Numbered from the stretch's first letter, positions 19,736 through 28,721 are shown. The stretch: DNA of 64,000 nucleotides from an uncultured Clostridia bacterium (GCA_944349375.1 CALVMV010000003.1:1-64000), one strand, 5' to 3'. Numbers and translations are program-made. Notes: generated by a model from the sequence alone, not told the origin.

Positions 19736-20041
19736 ATGATTGATAAAATAACAACTAAACAAAGAGCTAGTTTAAGGGGGTTAGCAAATGCCCTTGATAG
19801 TGTTATGCAAATAGGGAAAGAAGGTTTAACAGAAAACTCTTTTGACGCCATTGAAGCTTTATTGCAAGCAAGAGAACTGATAAAGATTAAAGTTTTAAAA
19901 AATTGTCCACTTTCTCCAAAAGAGGTTTGTGCTGAAATTTGCAAAACTTTAAACGCTATACCTGTTCAAGTTATTGGCTCTATGGTTGTTTTATATAAAT
20001 ACAGCACAAAAAAAGATTTTAAACATATTGAGCTTATATAA
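19736..20041 (+). CDS. yhbY: YhbY-type CRM RNA-binding protein
   Basis: Binds pre-50S particles; a small CRM-domain protein of about 100 residues. The MIDKITTKQRASLRGLANAL opening, the VMQIGKEGLTENSF loop (GxxG-type RNA contact) and the ELIKIKVLKNC strand are the family features. ATG 19736 is chosen over ATG 19715 because AGGAG is 5 bases upstream and the CRM domain starts there. The order obg-yhbY is widespread; nadD and yqeK, which usually come next, are absent. Confidence 0.9.
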   Translation: MIDKITTKQRASLRGLANALDSVMQIGKEGLTENSFDAIEALLQARELIKIKVLKNCPLSPKEVCAEICKTLNAIPVQVIGSMVVLYKYSTKKDFKHIELI

Positions 20042-20177
20042 AATCTATTATGATTGATTTTTTAGAATTGTTGTTGCTTTACTAATTTAGGGCGATTTAC
20101 TTGTAAGATAAACATAAAGAAGGTAAAAAGATATAAAAATTGTTAAAAACTATAAAAATTGTAGATTGATAAGCTAA

Positions 20178-20969
20178 TTAAATTATCTCTGAAGGGCAAG
20201 TTTTTTTGTTTGGCAAGATTATACATATTAGTGCAAAGAATAATAGTAAAGTTGCAACTATACAATAATATAAATTTTGCTTAAAAACAAAACTTATCAT
20301 AAGCAAAATCAATGCTGAAAGTAGATATCCTTTTGCTTTAACTTTTGAAAAGGCAAACTGTAAAAATTGTTTTGCCTTTTTTTGTGGCTCAGCTTGTGTT
20401 GTGATTTCTGGATAAAAATCATACTCTGAAAAAAGATACTGATAAGTCATATATTGATCTAATAAAACAAAATCTATCTCTAAAGATTTAGAAAAATTAA
20501 TGCAATTTTGATCAATTTCGCTAGCACATATTACAACCTTATCAACTTTTTCTTTTTTTGCTGTCTGATATATTGATAGAATATCATCTTGGCTTAATTT
20601 GTTTATTTTTAAATAGGGGTAAAGCATTATTGTGTTATTTTCATTTTGTATTACTGTATAAATTCTTTTCTTTAAAACATTATTATTTCTTGTTTTAACC
20701 AATCTGTAGAAAAAATCATAGTCTTTAGTTTTGATTAATGAAAAGAACATCGATTGAGCTTCTTGTTTTTGTTTTGCTTTTAAAGCTTGATTAAATTCAT
20801 GTCCTTTTGTTAAAGTCTTTATTATTAAAAGGACAACAGTTGAGCATATTATACTTATTACAAGGGCTGATAAAGATGATTTTAAATAATATCTTAGCCA
20901 AATAAAGAATATCATAAAGATAAGAATAAATTTAATTAATGCTTTTATAATGTTTAAAAAAGTTTTCAT
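20178..20969 (-). CDS. Uncharacterised membrane protein with a possible Mrr-like cytoplasmic domain
   Basis: I do not recognise a named family. The 263-residue product has two transmembrane helices near the N-terminus (about 5-50), a cytoplasmic stretch of about 150 residues, and two more helices near residues 205-250. The middle contains KVDKVVICASEIDQNCINFS followed by IDFVLLDQYMTY, which resembles the end of the Mrr-type nuclease fold, where a strand 'VVI' is followed by a helix and 'I-x-LID'; no full catalytic motif is seen, so this is only a fold guess. It interrupts the usual yhbY-nadD-yqeK-rsfS order on the opposite strand. An in-frame TTG at 21017 would add 16 residues but overlaps the rsfS promoter. 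Confidence 0.6.
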   Translation of the reverse strand: MKTFLNIIKALIKFILIFMIFFIWLRYYLKSSLSALVISIICSTVVLLIIKTLTKGHEFNQALKAKQKQEAQSMFFSLIKTKDYDFFYRLVKTRNNNVLKKRIYTVIQNENNTIMLYPYLKINKLSQDDILSIYQTAKKEKVDKVVICASEIDQNCINFSKSLEIDFVLLDQYMTYQYLFSEYDFYPEITTQAEPQKKAKQFLQFAFSKVKAKGYLLSALILLMISFVFKQNLYYCIVATLLLFFALICIILPNKKTCPSEII

Positions 20970-21010
20970 ATGTGTTATATTGACAAAATTTTTAAATTTA
21001 GACAAAAAAT

Positions 21011-21039
21011 TTGACAAAAGTGTTTTTGTGTATTATATT
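21011..21039 (+). promoter_or_regulatory. Promoter of rsfS
   Basis: TTGACA at 21011, 17-bp spacer, TATATT at 21034. It explains why rsfS is expressed apart from obg-yhbY. Confidence 0.75.
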
Positions 21040-21071
21040 TAAATAAAACTTATTTACTTTTGGAGGGAGAT

Positions 21072-21458
21072 TTGGAAGAAATTGTAAAAGATTTTCATAA
21101 ATATCTTTTAGAGCAAAAATGCAAAGATTTTGCTGTTTTTAATGTTAAAATTGACGGGCAAAATGTTAATTGTATTCTAGTTTCTTTGCCTACAACACTT
21201 GAAAATAAAAAGCTTGCAGACAAAATTATGGTAGAGTTTGGTATTGAAAATTTCCCTGAAGGTTATGCTAAAGGTGAATGGATTGTTTATGACTTTGGGA
21301 ATATTATTTTAAATAGTTTTATCCCTTCTATTAGAGAAAAATTCAATCTTGAAAAACTATGGCAAAAAGAAAAGATAGAAAATATTATCAAAGAAGTGAC
21401 TTATCCAAAGAAAAAAATAGTTAAAGTTAAAGATAAAGAAATTAAATCAAAAGCGTAA
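21072..21458 (+). CDS. rsfS: Ribosome silencing factor RsfS
   Basis: Binds uL14 on the 50S subunit and blocks subunit joining when nutrients are scarce. The 128 residues show the RsfS core: LEENK-like helix, KDFAVFNVK strand, the GEWIVYDFGNIILNSF motif (family 'WILIDFGDVVVH') and FNLEKLW near the end. The start is TTG at 21072, since GGAGGGAG lies 4-10 bases upstream; an earlier TTG at 21060 lies before that site. It has its own promoter and a strong terminator overlapping its stop codon. Confidence 0.88.
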   Translation: MEEIVKDFHKYLLEQKCKDFAVFNVKIDGQNVNCILVSLPTTLENKKLADKIMVEFGIENFPEGYAKGEWIVYDFGNIILNSFIPSIREKFNLEKLWQKEKIENIIKEVTYPKKKIVKVKDKEIKSKA

Positions 21459-21478
21459 AATTCTTTTGATTTTTTTTT
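21444..21478 (+). terminator. Intrinsic terminator of rsfS
   Basis: Ten-bp perfect stem (AAATCAAAAG / CTTTTGATTT) followed by a run of T; the rsfS stop codon TAA lies in the loop side of the stem. Confidence 0.85.
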
Positions 21479-21510
21479 AATCTGTGTTAAACTTGTTCTA
21501 AAGGTGAGCA

Positions 21511-21939
21511 ATGATTAAAATTTGTTTTGTCTGCACTGGAAATACTTGTCGCTCGATTATGGCAGAAAGAATTATGAAAAACCTTTTGAAACAAAAGAAA
21601 ATTGAACAAATAAAGGTTTGTTCAAAAGGTTTGCGTGCCAATGGAGAAAATATAACTGAAAACGCAAAAAAGGTTCTACGCAAAAACGGTATTTCTTCAT
21701 TAAATCGTAAAAGTGTAAAATTAAAAAAAATTGACAAAAATACTTTATACATCGTTATGACAAACAAAATGAAGTCGTTTGTTGACAGTAAAAAACTTAT
21801 TAGTTTTGAAGATTTGATTGGACAAGAAGTTATTGACCCTTATGGTCAAGATGAAAGTGTATATCAAAAAACTTTTGTATTACTAGAAAAAGGAATTAAA
21901 ATTTTATTAAATAAAATTCAAATGGAGAGTATGCAATGA
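21511..21939 (+). CDS. ywlE: Low-molecular-weight protein phosphatase, YwlE-type arginine phosphatase
   Basis: LMW-PTP fold of 142 residues with the P-loop CTGNTCRS (Cys-X5-Arg) at residues 7-13 and the general-acid aspartate in IDPYGQDESVY. The threonine in CTGNT is the position that favours phospho-arginine in Bacillus YwlE, which reverses McsB marking of proteins for ClpCP. AAGGTGAG precedes the ATG. It overlaps rpiB by 4 bases; ywlE-rpiB neighbours are common in Bacillota. Arginine specificity is inferred from that one residue and the context. Confidence 0.85.
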   Translation: MIKICFVCTGNTCRSIMAERIMKNLLKQKKIEQIKVCSKGLRANGENITENAKKVLRKNGISSLNRKSVKLKKIDKNTLYIVMTNKMKSFVDSKKLISFEDLIGQEVIDPYGQDESVYQKTFVLLEKGIKILLNKIQMESMQ

Positions 21940-22361
21940 TAATTTTAGCTAGTGACCATGCCGGTTACCTCTTAAAAGAAGAAGTAAAAAAATTTTTTAA
22001 TAAAGAAAATATTATAGCAATTGATGTAGGTTGCTATTCAAGAGAACAACTTGATGATTATCCAGATTTCGCTAAAGCCGGAAATGTAAAAGTTTTAGAA
22101 GATCCTAGAAATGTTGGTATTTTTATTTGTGGTTCTGGTATAGGTATGAGCATGGCAGCCAATAGAAATCCTAAAATTAGAGCTGCACTTTGTAGGAGTG
22201 AAACAGATGCCATGCTTGCTAGAGCTCATAACGATGCAAATGTTTTATGTCTTGGTGGAAGATTTACAAAAACTAAGAAAGCTATTAAAATTATCAAAGT
22301 ATTTTTGACTACTGATTTTGAAGGTGGAAGGCATAGCAGAAGAATAAAGAAAATGAGTTAG
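21936..22361 (+). CDS. rpiB: Ribose 5-phosphate isomerase B
   Basis: Interconverts ribose 5-phosphate and ribulose 5-phosphate in the pentose phosphate pathway. The 141 residues show ASDHAGYLLKEEV, the active-site loop CGSGIGMSMAANR with the cysteine base, and RAHNDANVLCLGGR. Length is normal. ATGA overlap with ywlE indicates one transcript, continuing into the membrane gene 9 bases downstream. Confidence 0.95.
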   Translation: MIILASDHAGYLLKEEVKKFFNKENIIAIDVGCYSREQLDDYPDFAKAGNVKVLEDPRNVGIFICGSGIGMSMAANRNPKIRAALCRSETDAMLARAHNDANVLCLGGRFTKTKKAIKIIKVFLTTDFEGGRHSRRIKKMS

Positions 22362-22370
22362 GAGAAGTTT

Positions 22371-23168
22371 ATGGTAAATGTTATTATTCCTATTGTAAAA
22401 GATTTGCAAAATTATCAAAAAATGATACAACAACTTTCAGCTTATAGAGATGTAAACATCATTGTAGGTGTTACTGAACAAATATCTAAGCAAATAGTTG
22501 ATTTAGAAAAAGGTAAAGTAATAGTTTTTAAAAATGACACTAATAAAGAGCAAATGATAAATTCTTTATCCATGTTTGTTTTAGGTGGAAAGATTTTGAT
22601 TTTAAGAAGAGTTTTACAAAAAGAGGACCTTGAAAAATTTTTGTTTTCAAATGAGTCTGTTTTACTTGCTAGCTCTAAAAAAAGAAGTAAAGTTGCAAAT
22701 TTTTTTGTTAAACTTTGGCATAAAATGGTTCGTCTGATTTTTGGAGTTGCTTTTTATGAAGGGGATACTTCTGCAATAATGTTTAGCCAAGATTTGTCGG
22801 AGGTTTTAATTCAAACAGGCAATCTGAGTTATAATAGTAGGGTTAATCGCTGGAAAGGAATAACTGAACAAAATGTAGAAGTAAAAGGAGAAAATAAAGA
22901 AAAGTATCCTGGTGATAAAAAAGAAAAATTAGTTTATTCATTATCAGCTAGCATACTTCTCGCACTGGCGATAGTTATTACAGTTTTGCTTTGTGTTTTT
23001 GTAAACATTAATTTTATACTTGGACTTTTAATTGTATGTATAGATATTATCTTTGTTTTTATTTCTATAGTTCTTTTTATGATGCTTGCTTTTAACAATA
23101 AAGTAGGAGCAAAAAATATTGCTGAGGGAGAAATAATTTCTAATTTGAAAGAGAGTGAAACTAAATAG
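22371..23168 (+). CDS. Membrane protein with glycosyltransferase-2-like N-terminus (degenerate?)
   Basis: The 265-residue product starts NVIIPIVKDLQNYQKMI like a GT-A fold (family 2) glycosyltransferase, and FVLGGKILILRRVLQKEDLEKFL fits a middle strand-helix pair, but I see no DxD metal motif. The C-terminal third carries two transmembrane helices (about residues 185-240), as in membrane-anchored polyprenol-phosphate transferases. A short acidic/lysine-rich linker separates the two parts. AGGAGAAG precedes the ATG. It is in an operon with ywlE-rpiB. The GT2 link is a weak inference; it may be an inactive relative. Confidence 0.55.
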   Translation: MVNVIIPIVKDLQNYQKMIQQLSAYRDVNIIVGVTEQISKQIVDLEKGKVIVFKNDTNKEQMINSLSMFVLGGKILILRRVLQKEDLEKFLFSNESVLLASSKKRSKVANFFVKLWHKMVRLIFGVAFYEGDTSAIMFSQDLSEVLIQTGNLSYNSRVNRWKGITEQNVEVKGENKEKYPGDKKEKLVYSLSASILLALAIVITVLLCVFVNINFILGLLIVCIDIIFVFISIVLFMMLAFNNKVGAKNIAEGEIISNLKESETK

Positions 23169-23228
23169 ATTAAAGCATAAAAGTTTAACAGATGTATAAT
23201 AAAAATTTTGATTTTTAAAGGGGTTTAT

Positions 23229-24230
23229 ATGAAAAAAATTCGAATTGGAATTAATGGCTTTGGAAGAATTGGAAGGCTTGTTCTACGCGTTTGCACCAAT
23301 CGTTCAGATGTGGAAGTTGTTGCTATAAACGATCCATTTATAAGTGCAGAATACGGCAAATATTTATTGATGAATGATTCAATCCATGGTAAATTTAATT
23401 GCGATTGTTCAGTTAAACAAAATTCACTTATTATTAATAAAAATTCAATATCATTTTATGAAGAAAAAGAGCCTAGTTTAATTCCTTGGGGACAACATAA
23501 CATTGATGTTGTTGTTGAAGCAAGTGGCAAGTTTACTAAGTATGAAGATGCTGTCAAACATATTCAAGCAGGAGCAAAAAAAGTGGTAGTTACTGCTCCG
23601 GGAAAAGATATGCCAACTTTTGTTATGGGGGTAAATAATAAACAATACAAGAAAGATATGCTGGTTGTTTCAAATGCTTCATGTACCACAAACTGTCTTG
23701 TGCCTTTGGCGAAAGTTATTGATGACAATTTTGGAATTGAAGAAGCTTTTATGTCCACAATTCATTCTACGACAGCTACTCAATTAACGGTTGATGGCCC
23801 TAGTAAAAAAGATTGGAGGGGTGGTAGGGCTGCCTCTTATAATATTATCCCTTCTTCTACTGGAGCTGCTAAGGCTGTAGCCGAAGTTTTGCCTAATTTA
23901 AAGGGCAAAATTGCTTGTATGAGTTACAGAGTACCAACTTTAGATGTTTCTGTACTTGAATTAAACTGCAAAATTAATAAAAAGACTTCTATGGAAGAAA
24001 TTATCGATGTATTGCAAAAAGCTTCTACGAAAGAAATGAAGGGGGTTTTAGGTGTAACCAATGAACCAGTTGTTTCTTCAGATTTTATAGGAGAAGAAAG
24101 AACTTGTGTGGTTGATTTAGGCATGAGTGTTGTATTAAATCCAAATTTTATAAAAATGATTGCATGGTATGATAACGAATGGGGTTATTCTTGCAAAACA
24201 GTGGATTTATGTGTTTATATTTCGAGGTAA
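23229..24230 (+). CDS. gap: Glyceraldehyde-3-phosphate dehydrogenase, type I
   Basis: NAD-dependent glycolytic enzyme. The 333 residues show the Rossmann opening IGINGFGRIGRLVLR, the catalytic cysteine in SNASCTTNCLVP, the THSTTATQ-like segment (STIHSTTATQLTVDGPS) and the final WYDNEWGYS. AAAGGGG lies 5 bases before ATG 23229; a longer frame from 23208 begins upstream of that site. It stands without the usual pgk-tpi neighbours, which must be elsewhere. Confidence 0.96.
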   Translation: MKKIRIGINGFGRIGRLVLRVCTNRSDVEVVAINDPFISAEYGKYLLMNDSIHGKFNCDCSVKQNSLIINKNSISFYEEKEPSLIPWGQHNIDVVVEASGKFTKYEDAVKHIQAGAKKVVVTAPGKDMPTFVMGVNNKQYKKDMLVVSNASCTTNCLVPLAKVIDDNFGIEEAFMSTIHSTTATQLTVDGPSKKDWRGGRAASYNIIPSSTGAAKAVAEVLPNLKGKIACMSYRVPTLDVSVLELNCKINKKTSMEEIIDVLQKASTKEMKGVLGVTNEPVVSSDFIGEERTCVVDLGMSVVLNPNFIKMIAWYDNEWGYSCKTVDLCVYISR

Positions 24231-24232
24231 AA

Positions 24233-24529
24233 ATGGAAAACAATTCTTCAAACAGACCTAAAAACAAATTGACTTTTAATCAAATTTTAGCCTTTGTTGC
24301 ATATTTAGGGATAGGGTTTATTGCAATTGCTTTAATTCTGACATTAATATTTGAAAATAACATTTCGCTTTCAAATGTTTTTAGAACAATTGGTGAAGTA
24401 ATCGCATATTTGATTTCTATTTTCTTGGCTTTCTTTTGGGTTAAAACTCACCCTCACAAAGCATGGCTAATTTGTTATGTTATATTTGTTGTTACCATTG
24501 TGGTGTTGTATATTTTAACGGTTATTTAA
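24233..24529 (+). CDS. Small membrane protein of unknown function (three helices)
   Basis: I do not recognise the family. The 98 residues have an N-terminal polar stretch and three predicted transmembrane helices (about 16-36, 48-68, 76-96). GAGG lies in the last bases of gap, and ATG 24233 is 2 bases after the gap stop. It is followed by another small membrane gene starting 1 base later, so the two products may work together. Confidence 0.62.
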   Translation: MENNSSNRPKNKLTFNQILAFVAYLGIGFIAIALILTLIFENNISLSNVFRTIGEVIAYLISIFLAFFWVKTHPHKAWLICYVIFVVTIVVLYILTVI

Positions 24530-24530
24530 T

Positions 24531-24911
24531 ATGATGAATTTTATAGTTACTATTATCAGTGCTTTATTGATTTTAACATTTGGTTTATTAAATGAGGTAT
24601 GGGCAGGTTTCTCATATTTTTCTCTTGTATTATTCACTGGAATTTGTATTTATTGGCTTGTAATTTTGATTATTTCTTATATTAACAATTACATAAAAAA
24701 TGTTGATGAAAGATATAAGCTTTATTGTGCACAATTGATTAATAGCACTAATTTAACTTCAGAAGACATTAATGAAAAACCAGAGTTATATTTTAAACAA
24801 TTTAAGCGTTCTTTAAGGAAAGAAAAACTCTTAGAAATTGCAAAAGTTTTGGTTGTTCTTACTATTCTTATTAGTTGTGTTAGTTTATTTTTCTCTGGGG
24901 ATATATTTTAA
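24531..24911 (+). CDS. Small membrane protein of unknown function
   Basis: The 126 residues have two N-terminal helices (about 5-20 and 26-48), a charged cytoplasmic stretch of about 45 residues (KNVDERYKLYC to LRKEKLLE) and a last helix at about 103-122. Not recognised. It begins 1 base after the previous membrane gene and is followed by a terminator, closing the gap-membrane-membrane unit. Confidence 0.6.
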   Translation: MMNFIVTIISALLILTFGLLNEVWAGFSYFSLVLFTGICIYWLVILIISYINNYIKNVDERYKLYCAQLINSTNLTSEDINEKPELYFKQFKRSLRKEKLLEIAKVLVVLTILISCVSLFFSGDIF

Positions 24912-24933
24912 ATCTATTATAATATTCGACATT

Positions 24934-24959
24934 AAAAAAGGGCTTCAAGCCTTTTTTTG
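24934..24959 (+). terminator. Intrinsic terminator before tig
   Basis: AAAAAAGG and CCTTTTTT pair around GCTTCAAG and end in a T-run. Confidence 0.82.
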
Positions 24960-24970
24960 TTTAAATTTAG

Positions 24971-24999
24971 TTGATTATATATTTTAATTGTGATAAAAT
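24971..24999 (+). promoter_or_regulatory. Promoter of tig
   Basis: TTGATT at 24971, 17-bp spacer, TAAAAT at 24994 with TGA in front. The longer open frame that begins at 24971 starts inside this -35 box and is therefore not coding. Confidence 0.76.
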
Positions 25000-25024
25000 T
25001 AATCGGACAAAAAAGGAGATTTAT

Positions 25025-26299
25025 ATGTACACTTACGAAAAAAAAGAAAAACAAGGAATTTTAAAAATCAAAGTTTCAAAAGAAAATTGGGATAAAGCAG
25101 TAAATGAAGTTTATGAAAAAACTAAAGGTAAGTTTACTGTTCAAGGTTTTAGAAAAGGAAAGGCTCCAAAAAAAGTTATCGAACAAACTTATGGAGATAC
25201 AGTTTTCTTTGAAGATGCATTTGAAAATGTTATAAACGAAGAATATAATAAATTTTTAACTGAAAATAAAGAAGTGATCCCAGCTTCTTATCCTCATGTT
25301 GAAATGAATTCTTTCACAATTGACCAAGGTTTGGAGGCAACATTAAAATTTGACCTTATGCCAGAAGTAGAAATAGGCAAATTAGATAATTTAAAAAGTA
25401 AAAGAAAAGAAGTAGAAATATCTGATAAGCAGATTGAAAAAGAACTTCGTAGCGAACAAGAAAAACATGCTAGATTTGTTGAAGAAGATAAAGTTTGTGA
25501 AAATGGCGATTTCGCAACCATTGACTTTTCTGGAAGTGTTGACGGGGTTAAATTCGATGGTGGGACTGCCGAAGACTACAGATTAGAGCTCGGTTCCCAT
25601 ACTTTTATTGAAGGGTTTGAAGAACAAGTTGTTGGCATGAAAAAAGGGGAACAAAAAGATATTAATGTTGTTTTTCCTGAAAATTATGGAGCAGAAAATT
25701 TAAAAGGCAAACCAGCTGTTTTTGCTGTTACTGTGAAAAAAGTTGAAAAGAAAGTTTTGCCAGAATTAAATGATAAATTTGTGGCTGATACCACAGAGTT
25801 TGAAACTCTTGAAGAGTACAAGAAATCAATAAAAGTAAACTTAAAAAAGATAGAAGAAGAAAAAGCTGAAAGAGATTATGAAGTTGAACTTATTGACGAA
25901 ATAGTTGATAGATGCAAACTTGATATCCCTACTTCTATGATAGATAATGAAGTTGAAAGTATGGTTCATGATTTTGAGCATAGACTTTCTCATCAAGGTA
26001 TGAAAATGGAAGATTATTTATCTTATATTGGAAAAAATCTTGAAGAATTTAAAAATGAAAGAAGATCCGATGCAGAGAAAAATATTAAAACTAGATTGGT
26101 TTTACAAAAAATCATATCTAAATTTAACATAGAAGCAACAAGTGAAGAACTTGATGCTAAAGTTGGAGAATATGCTTCAAAATATAATATGAGCAAAGAT
26201 GAATTTAAGAAATCTTTATCTCCTAATGACTATGCTTTCTTTGAAAATAACATTGTTATGACAAAATTATTGGAATTTATTAAATCTAAAAACAAATAA
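25025..26299 (+). CDS. tig: Trigger factor (ribosome-bound chaperone)
   Basis: Binds nascent chains at the ribosome exit. The 424 residues have the N-terminal ribosome-binding domain with the GFRKGKAP signature (about residues 38-45), an FKBP-type PPIase domain (GDFATIDFSGSVDG to NVVFPENYGAENLKGK) and the C-terminal helical chaperone domain. AAAGGAG precedes ATG 25025. It is followed by clpP and clpX, the standard folding-degradation cluster. Confidence 0.96.
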   Translation: MYTYEKKEKQGILKIKVSKENWDKAVNEVYEKTKGKFTVQGFRKGKAPKKVIEQTYGDTVFFEDAFENVINEEYNKFLTENKEVIPASYPHVEMNSFTIDQGLEATLKFDLMPEVEIGKLDNLKSKRKEVEISDKQIEKELRSEQEKHARFVEEDKVCENGDFATIDFSGSVDGVKFDGGTAEDYRLELGSHTFIEGFEEQVVGMKKGEQKDINVVFPENYGAENLKGKPAVFAVTVKKVEKKVLPELNDKFVADTTEFETLEEYKKSIKVNLKKIEEEKAERDYEVELIDEIVDRCKLDIPTSMIDNEVESMVHDFEHRLSHQGMKMEDYLSYIGKNLEEFKNERRSDAEKNIKTRLVLQKIISKFNIEATSEELDAKVGEYASKYNMSKDEFKKSLSPNDYAFFENNIVMTKLLEFIKSKNK

Positions 26300-26360
26300 T
26301 TTGGCAATAAATGAAATATCTTATTTTGAATAAATTTTTAATTTTTAGGGAGGATAATTT

Positions 26361-26948
26361 ATGTTAATTCCTATGGTTATTGACCAAACAGGCAATAGTG
26401 AAAGATCTTATGATATCTATTCAAGGTTGCTTGAAGACAGAATAATCTTTGTCAATGGGGAAATAAATGATGATATTGCAAATATAGTTGTTGCTCAACT
26501 TATTTATCTTGAAGGCAAAAACCCTAATAAAGATATTTTCATATATATAAATAGCCCTGGGGGAAGTGTGTCTGCAGGGCTTGCAATATATGATACCATG
26601 AAATATATTAAATGTGATGTTTCAACTATTTGTATTGGAAGGGCTGCTTCTATGGGGGCATTTTTGCTAGCTGGTGGAACAAAGGGTAAAAGATTTGCTT
26701 TGCCAAATAGCGAAATTATGATTCATCAGCCTTTAGGAGGAGCACAAGGTCAAGTTAGTGATATTCAAATTCAAGCAAATCACATTCAATACATTAAAGA
26801 TAGAATGAATAAAATGCTAAGTGAAAATACTGGTAAACCTTTGGAAATAGTTGAAAAAGATACTGACAGAGATAATTATATGACCGCACAGGAAGCAAAA
26901 GATTATGGTCTTATTGACGAAATTTTTCAGTCTAGAAAGTTAAAATAA
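26361..26948 (+). CDS. clpP: ATP-dependent Clp protease proteolytic subunit
   Basis: Serine protease of the ClpXP and ClpCP machines. The 195 residues contain the oxyanion region [10 protein letters not shown], the catalytic serine in [14 protein letters not shown], the histidine in [12 protein letters not shown] and the aspartate near [11 protein letters not shown]. Length matches the family. GGGAGG precedes the ATG. Nine bases separate it from clpX. Confidence 0.97.
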   Translation: MLIPMVIDQTGNSERSYDIYSRLLEDRIIFVNGEINDDIANIVVAQLIYLEGKNPNKDIFIYINSPGGSVSAGLAIYDTMKYIKCDVSTICIGRAASMGAFLLAGGTKGKRFALPNSEIMIHQPLGGAQGQVSDIQIQANHIQYIKDRMNKMLSENTGKPLEIVEKDTDRDNYMTAQEAKDYGLIDEIFQSRKLK

Positions 26949-26957
26949 AGGAGAGTC

Positions 26958-28214
26958 ATGGAACAAAATCAATACAAATGTTCGTTTTGTGGTAAAGGTC
27001 AAAAAGAAGCAAAAAAATTAATTGCAAGTCCAAATGGGGAAGCATACATTTGTGATGAATGTGTTGAGATTTGTAAGGATATAATGGCTGAATTAGGTAA
27101 AAAGTCTTCTTTTGAAAAAATTGAATTGCCTACACCTAGCCAAATTAAACAATCTTTAGATCAATACATTGTCGGTCAAGATGAAGCAAAAAAAGTTTTA
27201 TCAGTTGCTGTTTATAATCATTATAAGAGATTAAATTACAATTTTTCAAAAAGTCTATCAGACAAAGATGATGTTGAACTTGAAAAAAGTAATATTTTGA
27301 TGGTTGGCCCTACAGGAACAGGAAAAACCTTGCTTGCAAAAACTTTAGCAAAAATTTTGAAGGTGCCTTTTGCAGCAGCAGATGCTACTACTTTAACAGA
27401 AGCAGGTTATGTAGGAGATGATGTTGAAAATATTTTATTAAAACTCATTCAGAACGCTGATTATGATATTGAAAAAGCCCAAAGAGGTATTATTTATATT
27501 GATGAAATAGATAAAATAGCTAAAAAGACTCAAAATGTTTCTATAACCCGAGATGTGGCAGGTGAAGGAGTTCAACAAGCACTTTTGAAGATTATGGAAA
27601 GCACAGTTGCATCAGTACCTCCTCAAGGTGGGAGAAAGCATCCACATCAAGAGATGTTACAAATAGATACAACCAATATCTTATTTATATGTGGGGGTGC
27701 TTTTGTAGGAATAGATAAGATTGTGGAATCTCGAAAAAATGATTCAACTTTAGGTTTTAATGCTTTAATTAAAACAAATGAAGAAAAAGAGAAAATAAAC
27801 TTTGTAAAGGAACTGCAACCTAATGACCTTATAAAATTTGGGTTAATTCCTGAATTTATAGGAAGATTGCCTGTTGTTGTAGGTCTAGATGACTTAACAC
27901 AAGAAGCACTTGTTAAGATTCTTACAGAACCTAAAAATTCAATTATTAAACAATATAAATTAATGTTTAAAATGGATGGCGTTGATATAGAATTTTCTGA
28001 TGAAGCTATTAATGCTATAGCAAAAAAAGCTATGGACCTTAAAACAGGGGCAAGGGGATTAAGGACAATTATAGAAAGCAAAATGACTAAACTTATGTTT
28101 GAAGTCCCTAGTTATAAGGATATTAAAAAAATCATAGTAACAGATAAATTTATAGAATTTGATAACGAACAGCCAGAAATAATTAAATTTGATAATAAAC
28201 AAGAAGTAGGTTAA
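26958..28214 (+). CDS. clpX: ATP-dependent Clp protease ATP-binding subunit ClpX
   Basis: AAA+ unfoldase that feeds ClpP. The 418 residues have a zinc-binding domain (CSFCGKGQ and CDECVEIC), Walker A GPTGTGKT, Walker [11 protein letters not shown], a sensor region and the ClpP-contact loop FIGRLPVV / IGR-type segment. AAAGGAG precedes the ATG. The end overlaps a terminator. The lon and ysxC genes that often follow are absent. Confidence 0.97.
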   Translation: MEQNQYKCSFCGKGQKEAKKLIASPNGEAYICDECVEICKDIMAELGKKSSFEKIELPTPSQIKQSLDQYIVGQDEAKKVLSVAVYNHYKRLNYNFSKSLSDKDDVELEKSNILMVGPTGTGKTLLAKTLAKILKVPFAAADATTLTEAGYVGDDVENILLKLIQNADYDIEKAQRGIIYIDEIDKIAKKTQNVSITRDVAGEGVQQALLKIMESTVASVPPQGGRKHPHQEMLQIDTTNILFICGGAFVGIDKIVESRKNDSTLGFNALIKTNEEKEKINFVKELQPNDLIKFGLIPEFIGRLPVVVGLDDLTQEALVKILTEPKNSIIKQYKLMFKMDGVDIEFSDEAINAIAKKAMDLKTGARGLRTIIESKMTKLMFEVPSYKDIKKIIVTDKFIEFDNEQPEIIKFDNKQEVG

Positions 28215-28232
28215 AATTAGCCTGCTTTTTTT
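28204..28232 (+). terminator. Intrinsic terminator of clpX
   Basis: AAGTAGGTTA pairs with TAGCCTGCTT (with two G-T pairs) and is followed by a T-run; the clpX stop codon is inside the hairpin. Confidence 0.75.
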
Positions 28233-28281
28233 AACAACTTTTAACATTTGTGCATATATAAAAGTGTTTTAAGGAGGTTGT

Positions 28282-28569
28282 ATGCGAAGATTTTTCAATA
28301 TTTTAGACAATCAAAACAAGCCAAATAAATTTATTACAATCCAAAATACAAGAGAGGATATAATAGGAGAATTAGAAGCAATAATTCAATATGAAAACCA
28401 TATAGAACAAACAATGGATCCAATAGCACAGGCGACTCTGAAGGACATAGCTAATGAAGAGAAGTTGCATGTTGGCCAGTTATTTGGACTTTTGTTTTCT
28501 TTAGATCCTGAAAGTAAAGAGGAATTTGAAAAAGGATTAAAAGAGTTTGATTCGATAAATAAAAAATAA
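28282..28569 (+). CDS. Small ferritin-like protein resembling encapsulated ferritin (EncFtn)
   Basis: The 95-residue product has one pair of ferritin-like helices: ELEAIIQYENH (residues 30-40) and ANEEKLHVGQLFGLL (57-71), giving Glu and Glu-X2-His metal ligands. This half-ferritin layout, with DP between the helices and a DPESKEEFEKGL tail, matches the encapsulin-associated ferritin family, which forms an iron-oxidising centre only at the dimer interface. No encapsulin shell gene and no recognisable cargo-loading peptide are nearby. AAGGAGG precedes the ATG. It could instead be a free iron or peroxide-handling protein. Confidence 0.68.
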   Translation: MRRFFNILDNQNKPNKFITIQNTREDIIGELEAIIQYENHIEQTMDPIAQATLKDIANEEKLHVGQLFGLLFSLDPESKEEFEKGLKEFDSINKK

Positions 28570-28658
28570 GATTGACACAATATAAAATATGAGTTTTGAT
28601 AAACTGAATAAATAATTAAAAAGTGTTATAAATCAACATTTAGAAATTCAAAAAGAAA

Positions 28659-28694
28659 AAAAAGGAACTTTGAAAAAAAGTAAAGTTCCTTTTT
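28659..28694. terminator. Bidirectional terminator between the ferritin-like gene and a convergent unknown gene
   Basis: Perfect 13-bp stem AAAAAGGAACTTT / AAAGTTCCTTTTT with a 10-nt loop and A-rich/T-rich flanks on both sides. Confidence 0.86.
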
Positions 28695-28721
28695 GTATTA
28701 ATAGTTTAAATTTATTTCTTT

